Source: Prochlorococcus sp. AG-363-L02
Lineage (GTDB): Bacteria > Cyanobacteriota > Cyanobacteriia > PCC-6307 > Cyanobiaceae
Assembly: GCA_003280185.1 (NCBI GenBank)
Contig: QCFP01000001.1
Coordinates: 1-64,000, forward strand
DNA length: 64,000 nt
Reading direction: 5' to 3'
Program-made: the position numbers and the translations under genes
Notes under the pieces: generated by a model
The model's database searches: none
Seen by the model: the letters and a program-made list of their open reading frames with translations, nothing else
What the model was told of the DNA's origin: nothing
Part shown: piece after piece, positions 39,309-51,312 of the stretch
How the letters are laid out: each line of letters begins with the position of its first letter
Position numbering within the stretch: position 1 is the stretch's first letter

Positions 39309-41138
39309 TCATGATTTAGATTCTGTTTGCTCTAAGTATGTGAGATCTTTGAAGCTTGTTGAGGTTTTGCGTAGTTCTTCAAATCGACCGGAATCCTTTA
39401 TTCTTCCTTCCTCGAATTCATATATAAAGTCAGATCTAATAACAGTAGAAAGGCGATGAGCAATAATGACTAAAGTACATCTGCGTCCAATAACTTCTAT
39501 GGCATCCATTACTTCAGCCTCAGTTTTATTATCTAATGCACTTGTTGCTTCATCCAAGACTAATAATTTTGATTTGCGATAAAAGGCTCTTGCTAATGCA
39601 AGTCTTTGTCTTTGTCCCCCTGATAGCCGAATACCATTTTCACCTATATGCGTAAATAGACCTAATGGTAGTTCGGAGACTAAATCTGCTAATTGAGCAG
39701 CTTGCAAAGCATCCCAGATTTGATCTTTGTCCACCTTGCTTGGGTCTTTTCCATAGGCAATATTCTCTAGAACATTGCTATTTAGTAGGGTTATAGATTG
39801 AGGAACATAAGCACAATTTGCCTGCCAAGCAGGTATATCTGCTTCAGAAACATCAATCCCATCTAGTTGTAATGAACCTTTGGTTGGTCGAAGTAAGCAA
39901 AGAAGTTGATTGGCAGCAGTAGTTTTGCCGCTACCGGTTGCACCAACAAAGGCTACTCTTCCTCCAACAGGAATTGTTATATTTATGTCTTTGAGAACTA
40001 GTTGATCTCTGGATGGGTACTTATAATCAATATGGTTTAACTTTATATTGTATTTAGGTGCTATTCCTCTTGGAGAAGGTACACCTATTGATCCTAAAGT
40101 AAGCCTGTTGGTTTTTAATTCAATCAGTTTAAGCGTCTCTTCAAGGTCGGCCATTGCTGATCGAATCGATGTGAAAGCTCGAAAACAATCCTGAAGCGGA
40201 GGTGTCAGTTTTAAAGAGGAAACGGCAATAGTAGCTAGAAAAGGTATTATCCTTAATAAGTTAGATGGATCAGAATTGCTCAATATTGGGAGCATTCCAA
40301 TGCTAAAGATTAGGGTTATGCCAAGAGGCTCTAAGAGAGCTCTTGGCATTTCTGGTAATGCTTCACCTTTCCAAATAAAAGGAATACTAGAACGCCAAGC
40401 AGATGCATATCTTTTTTGAAAGAATTCTTCTGAACCTGTTAATTGCACATCAAGAATGGTTCTTAGAGAATCATTCAATACGTTATTTGTCTGCTTGAGA
40501 AGAGTTACGCGTTGTCTCGATGAAAAACGTATAAAAGGAGTAATACTTAGAGTTATAGCCACATAGCTGAGGATTAGACATCCTATTAACACAAAGGCTA
40601 CGAGTTTCTCGACAAATATTATTGCTGTAAAAAGAAAACTTATTAGAAATAAACCGCTTATTAATTGCAATAGGGGTAGTATTAACCTTTCCGATACTCG
40701 TTCTATATTTACTAATATAGTTGCCGACAACTCGCTATTATCTTTTCCTAGAAAATATTCATACCTCTGACCTAGTATTTTCCTTTGGGCCATTTCTGAG
40801 AGGTCTCGCCAAATACCTGATTTCAAACGAAATTGCCAAGATCTTAGTAAAAGCTTTGTGAATGAAGAGAACCAACTCAATCCTATGAATGCAATGACAA
40901 GTCCTAAGGCTTTGATGCGTGGGTCTGCTGGAATAAGGTCTGTAAATGGTAAAGATGGACGATTTGGAGACCCGACAACTACGGTAAATAGTCTAGAAAC
41001 GGCTGCTATAACAAGTACGTCTGCAAGGCCTGCGATAAAGGCTACTGGGATCAAGCCTACGAGAGCACGCTTACGCTTAGCCGGTAGTGCCTTCATTAGA
41101 CGCACCAGGTTGTTTAGTGTCTGGCTCGCCTTCATCAT
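39309..41138 (-). CDS. ABC exporter, fused permease and ATPase
   Basis: A 609-residue half-transporter with about six membrane helices in the first 330 residues, then an ABC ATPase: Walker A GATGSGKTTAAN, signature LSGGQRQRLALARA and Walker B LLVLDEATSALD. The N-terminus (KALPAKRKRALVGLIPVAFIAGLADVLVI) resembles PglK-like and related lipid-linked sugar flippases. Its place beside rfbA and rfbB favours export of a glycan or lipid-linked sugar, but an MsbA-type lipid or a peptide is possible. ATG at 41138 or 41135 starts the protein. Confidence 0.88.
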   Translation of the reverse strand: MMKASQTLNNLVRLMKALPAKRKRALVGLIPVAFIAGLADVLVIAAVSRLFTVVVGSPNRPSLPFTDLIPADPRIKALGLVIAFIGLSWFSSFTKLLLRSWQFRLKSGIWRDLSEMAQRKILGQRYEYFLGKDNSELSATILVNIERVSERLILPLLQLISGLFLISFLFTAIIFVEKLVAFVLIGCLILSYVAITLSITPFIRFSSRQRVTLLKQTNNVLNDSLRTILDVQLTGSEEFFQKRYASAWRSSIPFIWKGEALPEMPRALLEPLGITLIFSIGMLPILSNSDPSNLLRIIPFLATIAVSSLKLTPPLQDCFRAFTSIRSAMADLEETLKLIELKTNRLTLGSIGVPSPRGIAPKYNIKLNHIDYKYPSRDQLVLKDINITIPVGGRVAFVGATGSGKTTAANQLLCLLRPTKGSLQLDGIDVSEADIPAWQANCAYVPQSITLLNSNVLENIAYGKDPSKVDKDQIWDALQAAQLADLVSELPLGLFTHIGENGIRLSGGQRQRLALARAFYRKSKLLVLDEATSALDNKTEAEVMDAIEVIGRRCTLVIIAHRLSTVIRSDFIYEFEEGRIKDSGRFEELRKTSTSFKDLTYLEQTESKS

Positions 41139-41211
41139 TAATAAAAAATACCCATTTATGGCAGGGACATTCCTCGATGGCCGGCCACTTATTTGGGTGT
41201 TTGTTTGACGT
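41077..41211 (-). CDS. Possible small protein with WP-CPC motif and no standard start codon
   Basis: A minus-strand frame between an upstream TAG and the stop at 41077-41079 encodes about 44 residues, including NKWPAIEECPCHKWVFF and INDEGEPDTKQPGASNEG. Composition (two Trp, CPC, acidic tail) looks like a real small protein rather than noise. No ATG, GTG or TTG lies in frame before WPAIEE; an ACG at 41211 is the only near-start. It overlaps the 5' end of the ABC exporter gene in another frame. It could be a pseudogene, an ACG-started gene or chance. Confidence 0.3.
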   Translation of the reverse strand, partial: TSNKHPNKWPAIEECPCHKWVFFINDEGEPDTKQPGASNEGTTG

Positions 41212-41482
41212 CTTCTAAATGATTTTTGGTTTGTTCAATGGTTATTGGGCTTTTTTTTCTAAAGGTTCTTACAGAACAGATGAGCTTTTGTTGATAAAGC
41301 AATAGGCTTAATATTGTGAATTAGAGATTGGTCCAGTCTCCAAAACACTGATATTTGTTAGTGTTTCAGGAGATGGATTTGCTCTTTTTACAGTTGTTTA
41401 TTCCGTCACTGCTAAAAAGAGCTCTTTTGCTGTTGACCTCGTCTAAGTAGGCTGCGCTAAAAGCTTTAGCAGCTATAACAAT
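41212..41482. promoter_or_regulatory. secA 5' leader with three inverted repeats
   Basis: No convincing gene in this stretch. Three potential hairpins stand in order before secA: AAACACTGA/TTAGTGTTT (41343-41366), a perfect 14-bp palindrome with half-site AAAAGAG (41415-41428), and GCTAAA/TTTAGC extended by GCT/AGC (41451-41473), which ends 9 bp before the secA ATG. Their spacing suggests a structured 5' leader. Confidence 0.55.
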
Positions 41483-44332
41483 ATGCTCAAGCATCTTCTT
41501 GGTGATCCCAATAACCGCAAGTTGCGGCGTTATCAGCCCATTGTCACTGATATCAACCTTTTAGAAGAGGAAATTTCCTCGTTATCAGATCAAGATTTAT
41601 GTGCAAAAACCGCTGATTTTCGAAAGAGGTTAGAGGCGGTAGACAATCTTCAAGTGCAGCGTGCTCGACTGGATGAGCTTTTGCCTGATGCTTTTGCAGT
41701 TGTCAGGGAAGCAAGTAAACGTGTTTTAGGCATGCGTCATTTTGACGTGCAGTTAATTGGTGGAATGGTTCTTCATGAAGGTCAGATTGGAGAGATGAAG
41801 ACTGGTGAGGGGAAAACGCTTGTTGCGACACTTCCCTGTTATTTAAATGCTTTAACAGGTAGGGGTGTGCATGTAGTTACGGTGAATGATTATTTAGCCC
41901 GCCGCGATGCGGAGTGGATGGGTCAAGTACACAGGTTTCTTGGATTAACTGTTGGGCTTATTCAGCAAGATATGAGCCCTTCAGAAAGGCGTAAAAATTA
42001 TTTGTGTGATATTACTTATGCAACTAATTCCGAACTTGGTTTTGATTATCTACGGGATAATATGGCTACAGATAGTACAGAGGTTGTTCAAAGAGATTTT
42101 CATTATTGTGTAATTGATGAAGTAGATTCAATTCTGATAGATGAGGCACGAACACCTCTAATTATCTCAGGTCAGGTTGAGAGGCCACAAGAAAAATATC
42201 AAAAAGCTGCAGAATTAGTTTCTCAATTAGAACGTTCTCCTGAAATGGGAAAAGATGGAATCGACCCAGATGGTGACTATGAAGTTGATGAAAAACAGCG
42301 CAGTTGTACCCTCACCGATCAAGGCTTTGCAAAGGCAGAGAAGCTTTTGAATGTTGGTGACTTATATGACCCTGCAGATCCCTGGGCACATTACATAACA
42401 AATGCTTTAAAAGCAAAAGAACTGTTTGTTAAAGATGTTAATTATATTGTTCGTGATGGTGATGCAGTAATTGTTGATGAATTTACTGGACGTGTTATGC
42501 CAGGTAGACGTTGGAGTGATGGCCAGCATCAGGCTATTGAGGCTAAAGAGAATTTACCGGTTCAACCTGAAACACAGACTCTTGCCTCAATAACTTACCA
42601 GAATTTCTTTTTGCTATATCCACGATTGGCTGGGATGACGGGTACAGCAAAGACTGAGGAAGTAGAATTTGAGAAGACCTACAAACTCGAAACTACTGTT
42701 ATTCCTACAAATAGGCCTACTTCTAGAGAGGATTTGGTTGATCAAGTTTATAAAACAGAGGCTGCAAAATGGAGGGCTGTGGCTCAGGAAACTGTTCTTA
42801 TACATAAAAAGCTACGTCCGGTCTTAGTTGGAACAACAAGTGTTGAGAAAAGCGAGCTTCTAAGCACTCTTTTGTCTGAGCAAAATATTCCTCATAACTT
42901 ACTTAATGCTAAGCCAGAAAATGTTGAGCGTGAGGCTGAAATTGTTGCTCAAGCAGGTCGTTCTGGAGCAGTTACTATTGCAACTAATATGGCTGGAAGA
43001 GGTACAGATATTATTTTAGGAGGTAATAGTGATTATATGGCTAGACTTAAATTGAGAGAGGTTTTAATGCCTAGACTCGTTAAACCTGAAGATGGCCATA
43101 GGCCTCCTGTACCCATGCAAAATCGTGGTTCAAATGTATCGGGTTTTGGAGAAAAGGAGAAGCCCTTAACTGAATCAAAATTGACTTCTACAAATACATC
43201 AAAAGCAATAGATAGCTTATATCCCTGTCAATTAACTGAAGAAGTTGACAAGTTACTTGGTGACTTGGCAAGTGACTTAGTAAAGACTTGGGGTGACAGG
43301 TCTTTGAGCTTGATAGAGTTAGAGGATCGTATATCGACGGCTGCTGAAAAGGCTCCTACTGATGACCAGAAAATTGCTGACCTAAGAAGTGCAATTGCCA
43401 AGGTTAAGGCTGAGTACGATGTTGTTGTTCAACAGGAAGAATCTGCGGTTAGACAAGCAGGGGGTTTACATGTCATTGGCACTGAAAGGCATGAATCTCG
43501 TAGGGTAGATAATCAACTAAGGGGTCGTTCTGGTAGACAAGGCGATCCTGGAAGTACACGCTTCTTTTTATCTCTGGGAGATAATCTTTTGCGAATTTTT
43601 GGAGGTGATCGAGTTGCCGGATTAATGAATGCTTTTCGTGTTGAAGAAGATATGCCAATTGAGTCCGGAATGCTTACTCGTTCATTAGAAGGTGCTCAGA
43701 AGAAGGTAGAGACCTATTACTATGACATCCGAAAACAAGTTTTTGAATATGATGAAGTCATGAATAATCAGCGGAGAGCTGTTTACTCTGAGCGGAGAAG
43801 AGTTCTTGAAGGTATCGGACTAAAAACCCAGGTTATTGGTTATGGAGAAAGGACAGTTGATGATATCGTCGAAGCTTACGTAAACCCTGATCTTCCCCCT
43901 GAAGAGTGGGACCTTCAAAGATTAGTCGCCAAAATGCAAGAGTTTGTTTATTTGTTAAGTGACTTAACGCCAGACCAAATACGCGGTTTAGGGGTGGAGG
44001 AACTCAAGCTATTTTTACGAGAACAATTACGTAATGCATATGATATCAAGGAATCTCAAATAGAGCAGGAAAGACCTGGCTTTATGAGGGAAGCTGAAAG
44101 ATTTTTTATCCTTCAACAAATTGATACTTTATGGCGTGAACATTTGCAAGCTATGGATGCTTTAAGAGAGTCAGTTGGGCTAAGAGGATACGGGCAAAAA
44201 GATCCTTTAATTGAGTACAAGAATGAGGGATATGATATGTTCTTAGAGATGATGATGAACATGCGGAGGAATGTAATTTATTCGATGTTTATGTTCCAAC
44301 CTGCACCGCACCAGGAATCTACAACGGCATGA
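41483..44332 (+). CDS. secA: Preprotein translocase ATPase SecA
   Basis: The motor that drives proteins through SecYEG, in both plasma and thylakoid membranes of cyanobacteria. The 949 residues contain Walker [12 protein letters not shown], Walker [14 protein letters not shown], and motif [23 protein letters not shown] segment near residues 530-590 is low complexity with many Ser and Thr, as usual in the variable region before the wing in marine strains. There is no C-terminal zinc-binding SEC-C motif; the protein ends [15 protein letters not shown]. It converges with cysE. Confidence 0.97.
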   Translation: MLKHLLGDPNNRKLRRYQPIVTDINLLEEEISSLSDQDLCAKTADFRKRLEAVDNLQVQRARLDELLPDAFAVVREASKRVLGMRHFDVQLIGGMVLHEGQIGEMKTGEGKTLVATLPCYLNALTGRGVHVVTVNDYLARRDAEWMGQVHRFLGLTVGLIQQDMSPSERRKNYLCDITYATNSELGFDYLRDNMATDSTEVVQRDFHYCVIDEVDSILIDEARTPLIISGQVERPQEKYQKAAELVSQLERSPEMGKDGIDPDGDYEVDEKQRSCTLTDQGFAKAEKLLNVGDLYDPADPWAHYITNALKAKELFVKDVNYIVRDGDAVIVDEFTGRVMPGRRWSDGQHQAIEAKENLPVQPETQTLASITYQNFFLLYPRLAGMTGTAKTEEVEFEKTYKLETTVIPTNRPTSREDLVDQVYKTEAAKWRAVAQETVLIHKKLRPVLVGTTSVEKSELLSTLLSEQNIPHNLLNAKPENVEREAEIVAQAGRSGAVTIATNMAGRGTDIILGGNSDYMARLKLREVLMPRLVKPEDGHRPPVPMQNRGSNVSGFGEKEKPLTESKLTSTNTSKAIDSLYPCQLTEEVDKLLGDLASDLVKTWGDRSLSLIELEDRISTAAEKAPTDDQKIADLRSAIAKVKAEYDVVVQQEESAVRQAGGLHVIGTERHESRRVDNQLRGRSGRQGDPGSTRFFLSLGDNLLRIFGGDRVAGLMNAFRVEEDMPIESGMLTRSLEGAQKKVETYYYDIRKQVFEYDEVMNNQRRAVYSERRRVLEGIGLKTQVIGYGERTVDDIVEAYVNPDLPPEEWDLQRLVAKMQEFVYLLSDLTPDQIRGLGVEELKLFLREQLRNAYDIKESQIEQERPGFMREAERFFILQQIDTLWREHLQAMDALRESVGLRGYGQKDPLIEYKNEGYDMFLEMMMNMRRNVIYSMFMFQPAPHQESTTA

Positions 44333-44348
44333 TTTTTGATTGATTTAC

Positions 44349-45095
44349 TTATTCTCCGAGAAATTCAATAATTTCTCTGTCTTTAAGACTTTGTGCTTTA
44401 TTAGTAAGCACTTTTTCTGGCAGATTGTCAGAGCTAGTTTCTTGTAAGAACCTTTGTAGTGCTGCGATCTGATTTTCTAGTTCGTCAATTCTTTCCATAA
44501 GGTTACGTATTACATTTGCCTCAGCATCTGGTAATGCTGAGTGAGCAAGTGGATTGATTTTTACGCCACTCTGATGTACTACTCGTCCTGGTATGCCAAC
44601 TACTGTGCTATCTGCCTCTACGTCACGAACTACAACAGAACCTGCACCAATTCTTGTATTTGCACCAACACGAATTGCTCCTAATACTTTTGCTCCTGCA
44701 CCAATTACAACATTCTCTTCGAGAGTTGGATGCCTCTTCCCATGTTCTTTTCCAGTTCCACCTAGGGTCACTCCTTGATAGAGCAAACATCGATTGCCGA
44801 TTTCTGCAGTTTCACCAATTACAACACCCATTCCATGATCGATAAATACTCCATTTCCAATTATTGCTCCGGGATGTATTTCTACCCCTGTTAGGTTTCG
44901 ACTTACTTGACTCAGAATTCGAGCTATTAGTTTCATGGGTAGGAGTGGAAATCTTGTATACCAGATTCGATGACTCAGCCTATGCATTGCCAGTGCATGT
45001 ACTCCTGGGTAGCAAAGTAAGATCTCGAAAAGACCTCTTGCGGCCGGATCGCGTTCTCTAACAATTGCTAGATCGGTTTTTATGTCCTTGAGCAT
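44349..45095 (-). CDS. cysE: Serine O-acetyltransferase
   Basis: Acetylates serine for cysteine synthesis. The 248-residue protein has the short N-terminal helical domain and the left-handed beta-helix built of hexapeptide repeats ([30 protein letters not shown]), with the active-site [12 protein letters not shown]. It has an extra C-terminal tail of about 60 residues with a coiled-coil stretch [23 protein letters not shown], common in cyanobacterial CysE. It is 16 bp downstream of the GntR-type gene on the same strand, suggesting co-transcription. Confidence 0.95.
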   Translation of the reverse strand: MLKDIKTDLAIVRERDPAARGLFEILLCYPGVHALAMHRLSHRIWYTRFPLLPMKLIARILSQVSRNLTGVEIHPGAIIGNGVFIDHGMGVVIGETAEIGNRCLLYQGVTLGGTGKEHGKRHPTLEENVVIGAGAKVLGAIRVGANTRIGAGSVVVRDVEADSTVVGIPGRVVHQSGVKINPLAHSALPDAEANVIRNLMERIDELENQIAALQRFLQETSSDNLPEKVLTNKAQSLKDREIIEFLGE

Positions 45096-45111
45096 TTATT
45101 TTTGAATAATT

Positions 45112-46101
45112 TCAAGATGACTGAAGTCCAATTTCCTTTAGTAATAAATCAATTGTGTCTTTACTTAAATAGCTTTCTGCACAGTGAATTTGGGGCATTC
45201 TCATTAATTGGGATCTATTTTGACGCAAACTTTGCTCTACTAATGAAAGACTTGGTTTATCGCAAAGGACATGGCTAGATGCTCTAAGAAGAGCTAATAG
45301 TCTGCTACCAATGTCCGGGGAAGCTGTCATTAGAAGGATTTCGTTTCCTCGCATGCTGTGAAGGATTACTTCAGCAGCTCTCAGAATTCCTGGACTAATG
45401 CTTACAAGGCCCACGCAGCTTCCTGGGCGGAGCTCTTTTAACATATTTAGTTCTTGGCGGAAGTCATTTAGGTCCACTGCAACTGCTCGCAAGCGGTGCG
45501 CTTTTGCAAGACTTTCAATGGGTTGTAAAAAATATCTACTAGTTACTACGGTTCCATTGGTTGAGCTTTCTAGAACGCTTTCTAGTTCTTCCATTGGAAC
45601 CACTTCAACAGGCACGTTTAGATGGGGTTCAAGTTCTTCTGCAATCAGCATTGATGCTCCAATATCTTCCCTCGGGGTACTGATCAGCACCCTGGCACCA
45701 CAACGCAAGCGCCAGTCAATTTCTCTGGTTAGTAAATCCCTTGTTTGTTGAAGCGTGCATCCTGCATTGAGTAATCCATCAACACATTTTCGAACTTCTT
45801 GATCTATATCAGTAATTGCTTTATTCCTGATGTGTGGAGGACTTTTCGCTTCTCTTGGTTTTTGTTGATCGCGAACATAGATTCCCGACCCAGCCATTGC
45901 TTCAACGACACCATCTGTTTCCAGTTGTCGATATACCTTGCTTATGGTGTTTCTATGAAGCCCGGTTTGCATTGCCAATTGTCTTGTGCTGGGAAGTCGA
46001 TGCCCAGGCGGATAGTGTCTCGCTGCAATCGCGAAACAAATTTGGTTATATAACTGAGTGGAAGCAGGAATATCGCTTTCTTGCTGGATGTGGAAGCGCA
46101 C
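45112..46101 (-). CDS. GntR-family transcriptional regulator
   Basis: A 329-residue regulator with an N-terminal winged helix-turn-helix (QLYNQICFAIAARHYPPGHRLPSTRQLAMQTGLHRNTISKVYRQL) as in GntR/YtrA-type proteins. The C-terminal 220 residues look like a periplasmic-binding or effector-type alpha/beta domain found in cyanobacterial members, with no aminotransferase-type PLP site. The start is GTG at 46101. Marine picocyanobacteria have very few regulators, so it may be one of the conserved ones. Being 16 bp upstream of cysE it may control cysteine supply; its ligand is unknown. Confidence 0.88.
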   Translation of the reverse strand: MRFHIQQESDIPASTQLYNQICFAIAARHYPPGHRLPSTRQLAMQTGLHRNTISKVYRQLETDGVVEAMAGSGIYVRDQQKPREAKSPPHIRNKAITDIDQEVRKCVDGLLNAGCTLQQTRDLLTREIDWRLRCGARVLISTPREDIGASMLIAEELEPHLNVPVEVVPMEELESVLESSTNGTVVTSRYFLQPIESLAKAHRLRAVAVDLNDFRQELNMLKELRPGSCVGLVSISPGILRAAEVILHSMRGNEILLMTASPDIGSRLLALLRASSHVLCDKPSLSLVEQSLRQNRSQLMRMPQIHCAESYLSKDTIDLLLKEIGLQSS

Positions 46102-46487
46102 GCCAGTGGGACAGGTTGTAATGCGGCCACCCTAAGGAGGCACGAGCAATGTGACAATTGGATTTTGATTTTGTTGTTTTAACTCTTTCGTCCTGAAGGC
46201 CTCAATTTACCTAAAACACTAGGCCCAAGAACTGATGAAGCAGCAAAATGAGACGCATAAAAGTATCTAATTCGTAACAGTATTGTTACGCATTTGCGTT
46301 TTTGCTCTTTTCTTAGGTTCTGCATATCTCTAAACCAAATTAATTTTGCCCCGTTTGTATTTCTTGATGTGCAAACGAAATTTACTTACTTGTTCAGAGG
46401 CTCTAAAGCATTAGCTACTGATATACGTAATTTTTCCTAATAGGAAGGCATTCATAAATTTGCTGGGACCTGGAGAATTTCTTTGCT
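46102..46487. other. 386-bp gap between infC and gntR with overlapping inverted repeats
   Basis: No gene or RNA is recognised. It holds the inverted repeat CGTAACA-GTAT-TGTTACG at 46273-46290, overlapping a second one ACGCA-TT-TGCGT at 46288-46299, followed by a T-run. The repeats stand about 172 bp upstream of the GntR-type gene start and 189 bp downstream of the infC stop. They may be the operator of the regulator or part of a terminator. Confidence 0.55.
46273..46299. promoter_or_regulatory. Two overlapping inverted repeats, candidate operator upstream of gntR
   Basis: Arms CGTAACA (46273-46279) and TGTTACG (46284-46290) enclose GTAT; the last three bases of the second arm also start ACGCATTTGCGT (46288-46299). 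Pairs of such dyads are typical of GntR-type binding sites. The T-run after 46299 makes terminator function possible too. Confidence 0.45.
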
Positions 46488-47138
46488 TTAACGATTTTTT
46501 ATTTGAGACCCTCGAGGGGAGGAAGAGGTAGTTGAGATGCTTCTTATTACTCGAGGCTTCTTGTCATCTTCTTTGTCTTTTTTGATAAGCGGTGTTTTCC
46601 GTGGAGTAAGGAACATAATCATGTTCCTACCTTCTCTTTTTGGGGCTTGTTGTATTTCTGCCTGTTCTTCTAAGTCTTTAGCCATTCTTCTTAAAAGCGT
46701 TTCTGCTAGGGCCGTATGTTGAATTTCTCTGCCTCGAAATATCACCGTACATTTGACCTTGTCTCCTGCCTTAAGAAATCTCACTGCATGCCCAATTCGT
46801 ACCTGATAGTCATGCTGATCGATCTTGTAGCGCATTTTGACTTCCTTAACTTCGGTTTGATGGGATTTTTTTTTGGCTTCTTTTGCTTTTTTTTCTTGTT
46901 CAAACTTGAATTTCCCGTAATCCATAATTCTGCATACGGGTGGATCAGCTTTTTCGCTAACTAGTACTAGGTCTAATTCCCTTTCTTTGGCTACTTCTAG
47001 GGCTTCTTCCCTATTAATAATTCCAAGTTGGGTTCCATCAGCATCGACCACTCGAAGTTTTGGATACTTGATACGGTCATTAATGTTTGGGAGCTCCCGA
47101 ACGGGAGCGCGACGATCAAAACGAGGACGAGGAGGCAT
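46488..47138 (-). CDS. infC: Translation initiation factor IF-3
   Basis: Binds the 30S subunit and checks start codon and initiator tRNA. The 216 residues show the IF3 N-domain ([28 protein letters not shown]), the linker ([20 protein letters not shown]) and C-domain ([32 protein letters not shown]). A basic, Ser-rich tail of about 40 residues extends beyond E. coli IF3. The start is ATG, not the AUU seen in E. coli. It is not linked to rpmI-rplT, which are at 8608-9205. Confidence 0.97.
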   Translation of the reverse strand: MPPRPRFDRRAPVRELPNINDRIKYPKLRVVDADGTQLGIINREEALEVAKERELDLVLVSEKADPPVCRIMDYGKFKFEQEKKAKEAKKKSHQTEVKEVKMRYKIDQHDYQVRIGHAVRFLKAGDKVKCTVIFRGREIQHTALAETLLRRMAKDLEEQAEIQQAPKREGRNMIMFLTPRKTPLIKKDKEDDKKPRVIRSISTTSSSPRGSQIKNR

Positions 47139-47202
47139 TCAGTGGGTTGAGGGGGTCAGAGCCGATTACAGAATTAACGGTAGTTGATTTTCAAGAATTA
47201 AC

Positions 47203-48126
47203 CTAAATCTCAGGGATTAATGTAAGAGCTTTAATTAGGGCATTCTCATTTTTTAACCAGTGTGGTTCATGTTGTTTTTTAAACCATGTTCTTTGTCGTT
47301 TAGCAAATTTCTGGGTACGAGTTGTTGTGATGGCTATGGCTTCTTGGGTATTCAGTTCATTGTTCAGAACTTTTAAGGCTTCTTCATAACCAATAGTTTT
47401 TAGCATAGGTAGTTCTGGTCCGTAGCGTTGCGTTAATTCATCGGTTTCTTCTAGAAGTCCTTCTGAATACATTGTTGAAGTTCTGTTGGCGATGCGATCT
47501 GCTAGGTCAATTGGGTCAAGCCCTAGTTCAATAATTTGCCAAGGAGGAGGCGAAGCGCTTTGTTGAGAACTGATTTCTTTGCCGGTTCCATAAAGGACTT
47601 CAAGAGCACGTTCTGTGCGCATTGCATCCGTTGATGAGATGCGGGCTGCTGCTTTTGGATCTGCACTTGAAAGAATTTGATAGCACTCATTTTGTCCAAG
47701 GTCTTGTAATTGTTTTCTCAATGATTTCTGAGGGCCTATAGCCGGGGGATTAAGCCCTGCTGTAATAGCTTTTAGATAAAGACCACTGCCGCCAACTAAA
47801 AAGGCAATGCCTCTGTCTTGAAAAGATTGCTCAATTTTCTTTTCTGCTTCAAGGCGAAATTCTTGCACCGTTATTGGCTGATTGGGGAGTCTTAAATCAA
47901 GCAGATGGTGCTCTACTTGGGTTTGTTGATACTTGCTGGGCTTTGCAGTCCCTATGTTCATCCCTTTATATAGCTGCCTAGAGTCAATGTTGATGATGCT
48001 TAAATCAAGGACTTTTGCTATCTCTAGAGCTAATTTCGTTTTACCACTAGCAGTTGGTCCTAGCAGGACAATTACTAATGAATCTTTTGCTTTTTGCGTT
48101 TTCGTAGAATTTTTCATTGTGTTCAA
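47203..48126 (-). CDS. miaA: tRNA dimethylallyltransferase
   Basis: Adds an isopentenyl group to A37 of tRNAs reading U-starting codons. The 307 residues contain the P-loop [28 protein letters not shown], and [10 protein letters not shown]. It lies 64 bp upstream of infC on the minus strand and is divergent from gyrB. Confidence 0.95.
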   Translation of the reverse strand: MNTMKNSTKTQKAKDSLVIVLLGPTASGKTKLALEIAKVLDLSIINIDSRQLYKGMNIGTAKPSKYQQTQVEHHLLDLRLPNQPITVQEFRLEAEKKIEQSFQDRGIAFLVGGSGLYLKAITAGLNPPAIGPQKSLRKQLQDLGQNECYQILSSADPKAAARISSTDAMRTERALEVLYGTGKEISSQQSASPPPWQIIELGLDPIDLADRIANRTSTMYSEGLLEETDELTQRYGPELPMLKTIGYEEALKVLNNELNTQEAIAITTTRTQKFAKRQRTWFKKQHEPHWLKNENALIKALTLIPEI

Positions 48127-48192
48127 AGCTAGGCCTTTTCCTTGTCAGAAAAGCTCTGCTCGAGCATCCCTAGGGAGCCAGTGTTAGATTAA

Positions 48193-50229
<2,037 letters not shown>

Positions 50230-50240
50230 AAATAGTTTAA

Positions 50241-50570
50241 ATGGGTATTTTTATACGATGGGGTTGGTTACTAGGGATTTCACTGCTTGCCCCTATTTCT
50301 TTACCTGCTGGAGGTGCGCAATTTTTGATACCACAGATTCGTTCTCGCAAATCTTCTGATCCTTTTTTAACTACAAGAGATACTGCATTGAGAGCTAGTC
50401 CTTTAAAAAAAGCACCTGTTCTGAGGTCAGTTCCATCTGGAACACCTTTCACAATCTTGAGACATTGGCAAGAATCAGATGGCCAAGTGTGGACTTATGT
50501 TCATGTTTTATACGAACATAATTTTAATATTAATTCCGTAAGAAATGGCTGGTTAGATATAGATGCTTGA
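50241..50570 (+). CDS. Small exported SH3-like domain protein
   Basis: A 109-residue protein with an N-terminal signal-like hydrophobic stretch (WGWLLGISLLAPISLPAGGAQF, about 7-28) and a bacterial SH3-type fold (TTRDTALRASPLKKAPVLRSVPSGTPFTILRHWQ). Such domains bind peptidoglycan or act as modules in the periplasm. It begins 11 bp after gyrB and overlaps the first fluC gene by eight bases, so the genes are likely co-transcribed. Exact role is unknown. Confidence 0.75.
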   Translation: MGIFIRWGWLLGISLLAPISLPAGGAQFLIPQIRSRKSSDPFLTTRDTALRASPLKKAPVLRSVPSGTPFTILRHWQESDGQVWTYVHVLYEHNFNINSVRNGWLDIDA

Positions 50571-50961
50571 GAATAATATAGTTCTTTCTCAATTTTTCTT
50601 TGTTTCGATAGGTGCTTGTTTTGGTACATTGGCAAGATTCAATTTTGTTAGATATTTTCAATCAATCTATGAATTAACTTTTCTTGGTACCTTGACAGTA
50701 AATATTCTTGCCTCTTTTGCATTGGGACTATTTATTTCTATAGAGCCATTGATTTTTTCTCAAGCAAGTTTGAACTCTTTGATTTTGTTTTTTGGAGTAG
50801 GCTTTCTAGGGAGTTTGAGCACATTTTCTTCTTTTATTTTGGATATTCTGCAAAGCATATTTGATGATCGATATAAAGACGCCATTCTAATTTTTTTGTT
50901 TTCTTTAATCGGAGGGTTCGTTGCAATAGTAATTGGATATAGCCTTGGAAAATCTTGGTAA
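50563..50961 (+). CDS. crcB: Fluoride channel protein, first of a pair
   Basis: A 132-residue four-helix protein of the CrcB/FluC family, which lets fluoride leave the cell. It shows GACFGTLARFNFVRY at the start, LGTLTVNILASFALG with the pore Asn, and FLGSLSTFSSFILD with the Ser/Thr and Phe residues that line the fluoride path. Neighbouring crcB genes usually have opposite membrane topology and form a heterodimer. It overlaps the preceding gene by eight bases and is six bases before the second copy. Confidence 0.9.
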   Translation: MLENNIVLSQFFFVSIGACFGTLARFNFVRYFQSIYELTFLGTLTVNILASFALGLFISIEPLIFSQASLNSLILFFGVGFLGSLSTFSSFILDILQSIFDDRYKDAILIFLFSLIGGFVAIVIGYSLGKSW

Positions 50962-50967
50962 AGAAAA

Positions 50968-51312
50968 TTGTTCACAAGTAATAAGTTAAACACTTATGCT
51001 TTGCTTTCCTTAGGAGCTATTCCTGGAGCTTTGATCAGGTGGCACTTGAACAATGATTTGTTAGTGAATGTTATTGGGGCGGCTCTTTTAGGCTTTTTTT
51101 TTGGAGCTAAACTCTCAAAGAAGTGTTACTTAATGATGGGAATTGGTTTTTGTGGTTCTATGACAACATTTAGTGCTTTGATGGGTGATTTACTGTTTCT
51201 TGCTCTCGAAAATAATTTTTTGGGATTATTTTGGGTAATAATTAGCCACACAAGTTTAGCATTGATCTTTGCATTTCTAGGATTGTATCTTGGCAAAAAA
51301 TTAGTTGGTTAA
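50968..51312 (+). CDS. crcB: Fluoride channel protein, second of a pair
   Basis: A 114-residue paralogue with GAIPGALIRWHL, VNVIGAALLGFFFG containing the pore Asn, and GFCGSMTTFSALMGD for the polar track. Start is TTG at 50968, since no other start keeps the first helix. It is shorter than its partner. Its 3' end overlaps the convergent glutathione peroxidase gene by 12 bases. Paired copies suggest a heterodimeric dual-topology channel. Confidence 0.88.
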   Translation: MFTSNKLNTYALLSLGAIPGALIRWHLNNDLLVNVIGAALLGFFFGAKLSKKCYLMMGIGFCGSMTTFSALMGDLLFLALENNFLGLFWVIISHTSLALIFAFLGLYLGKKLVG

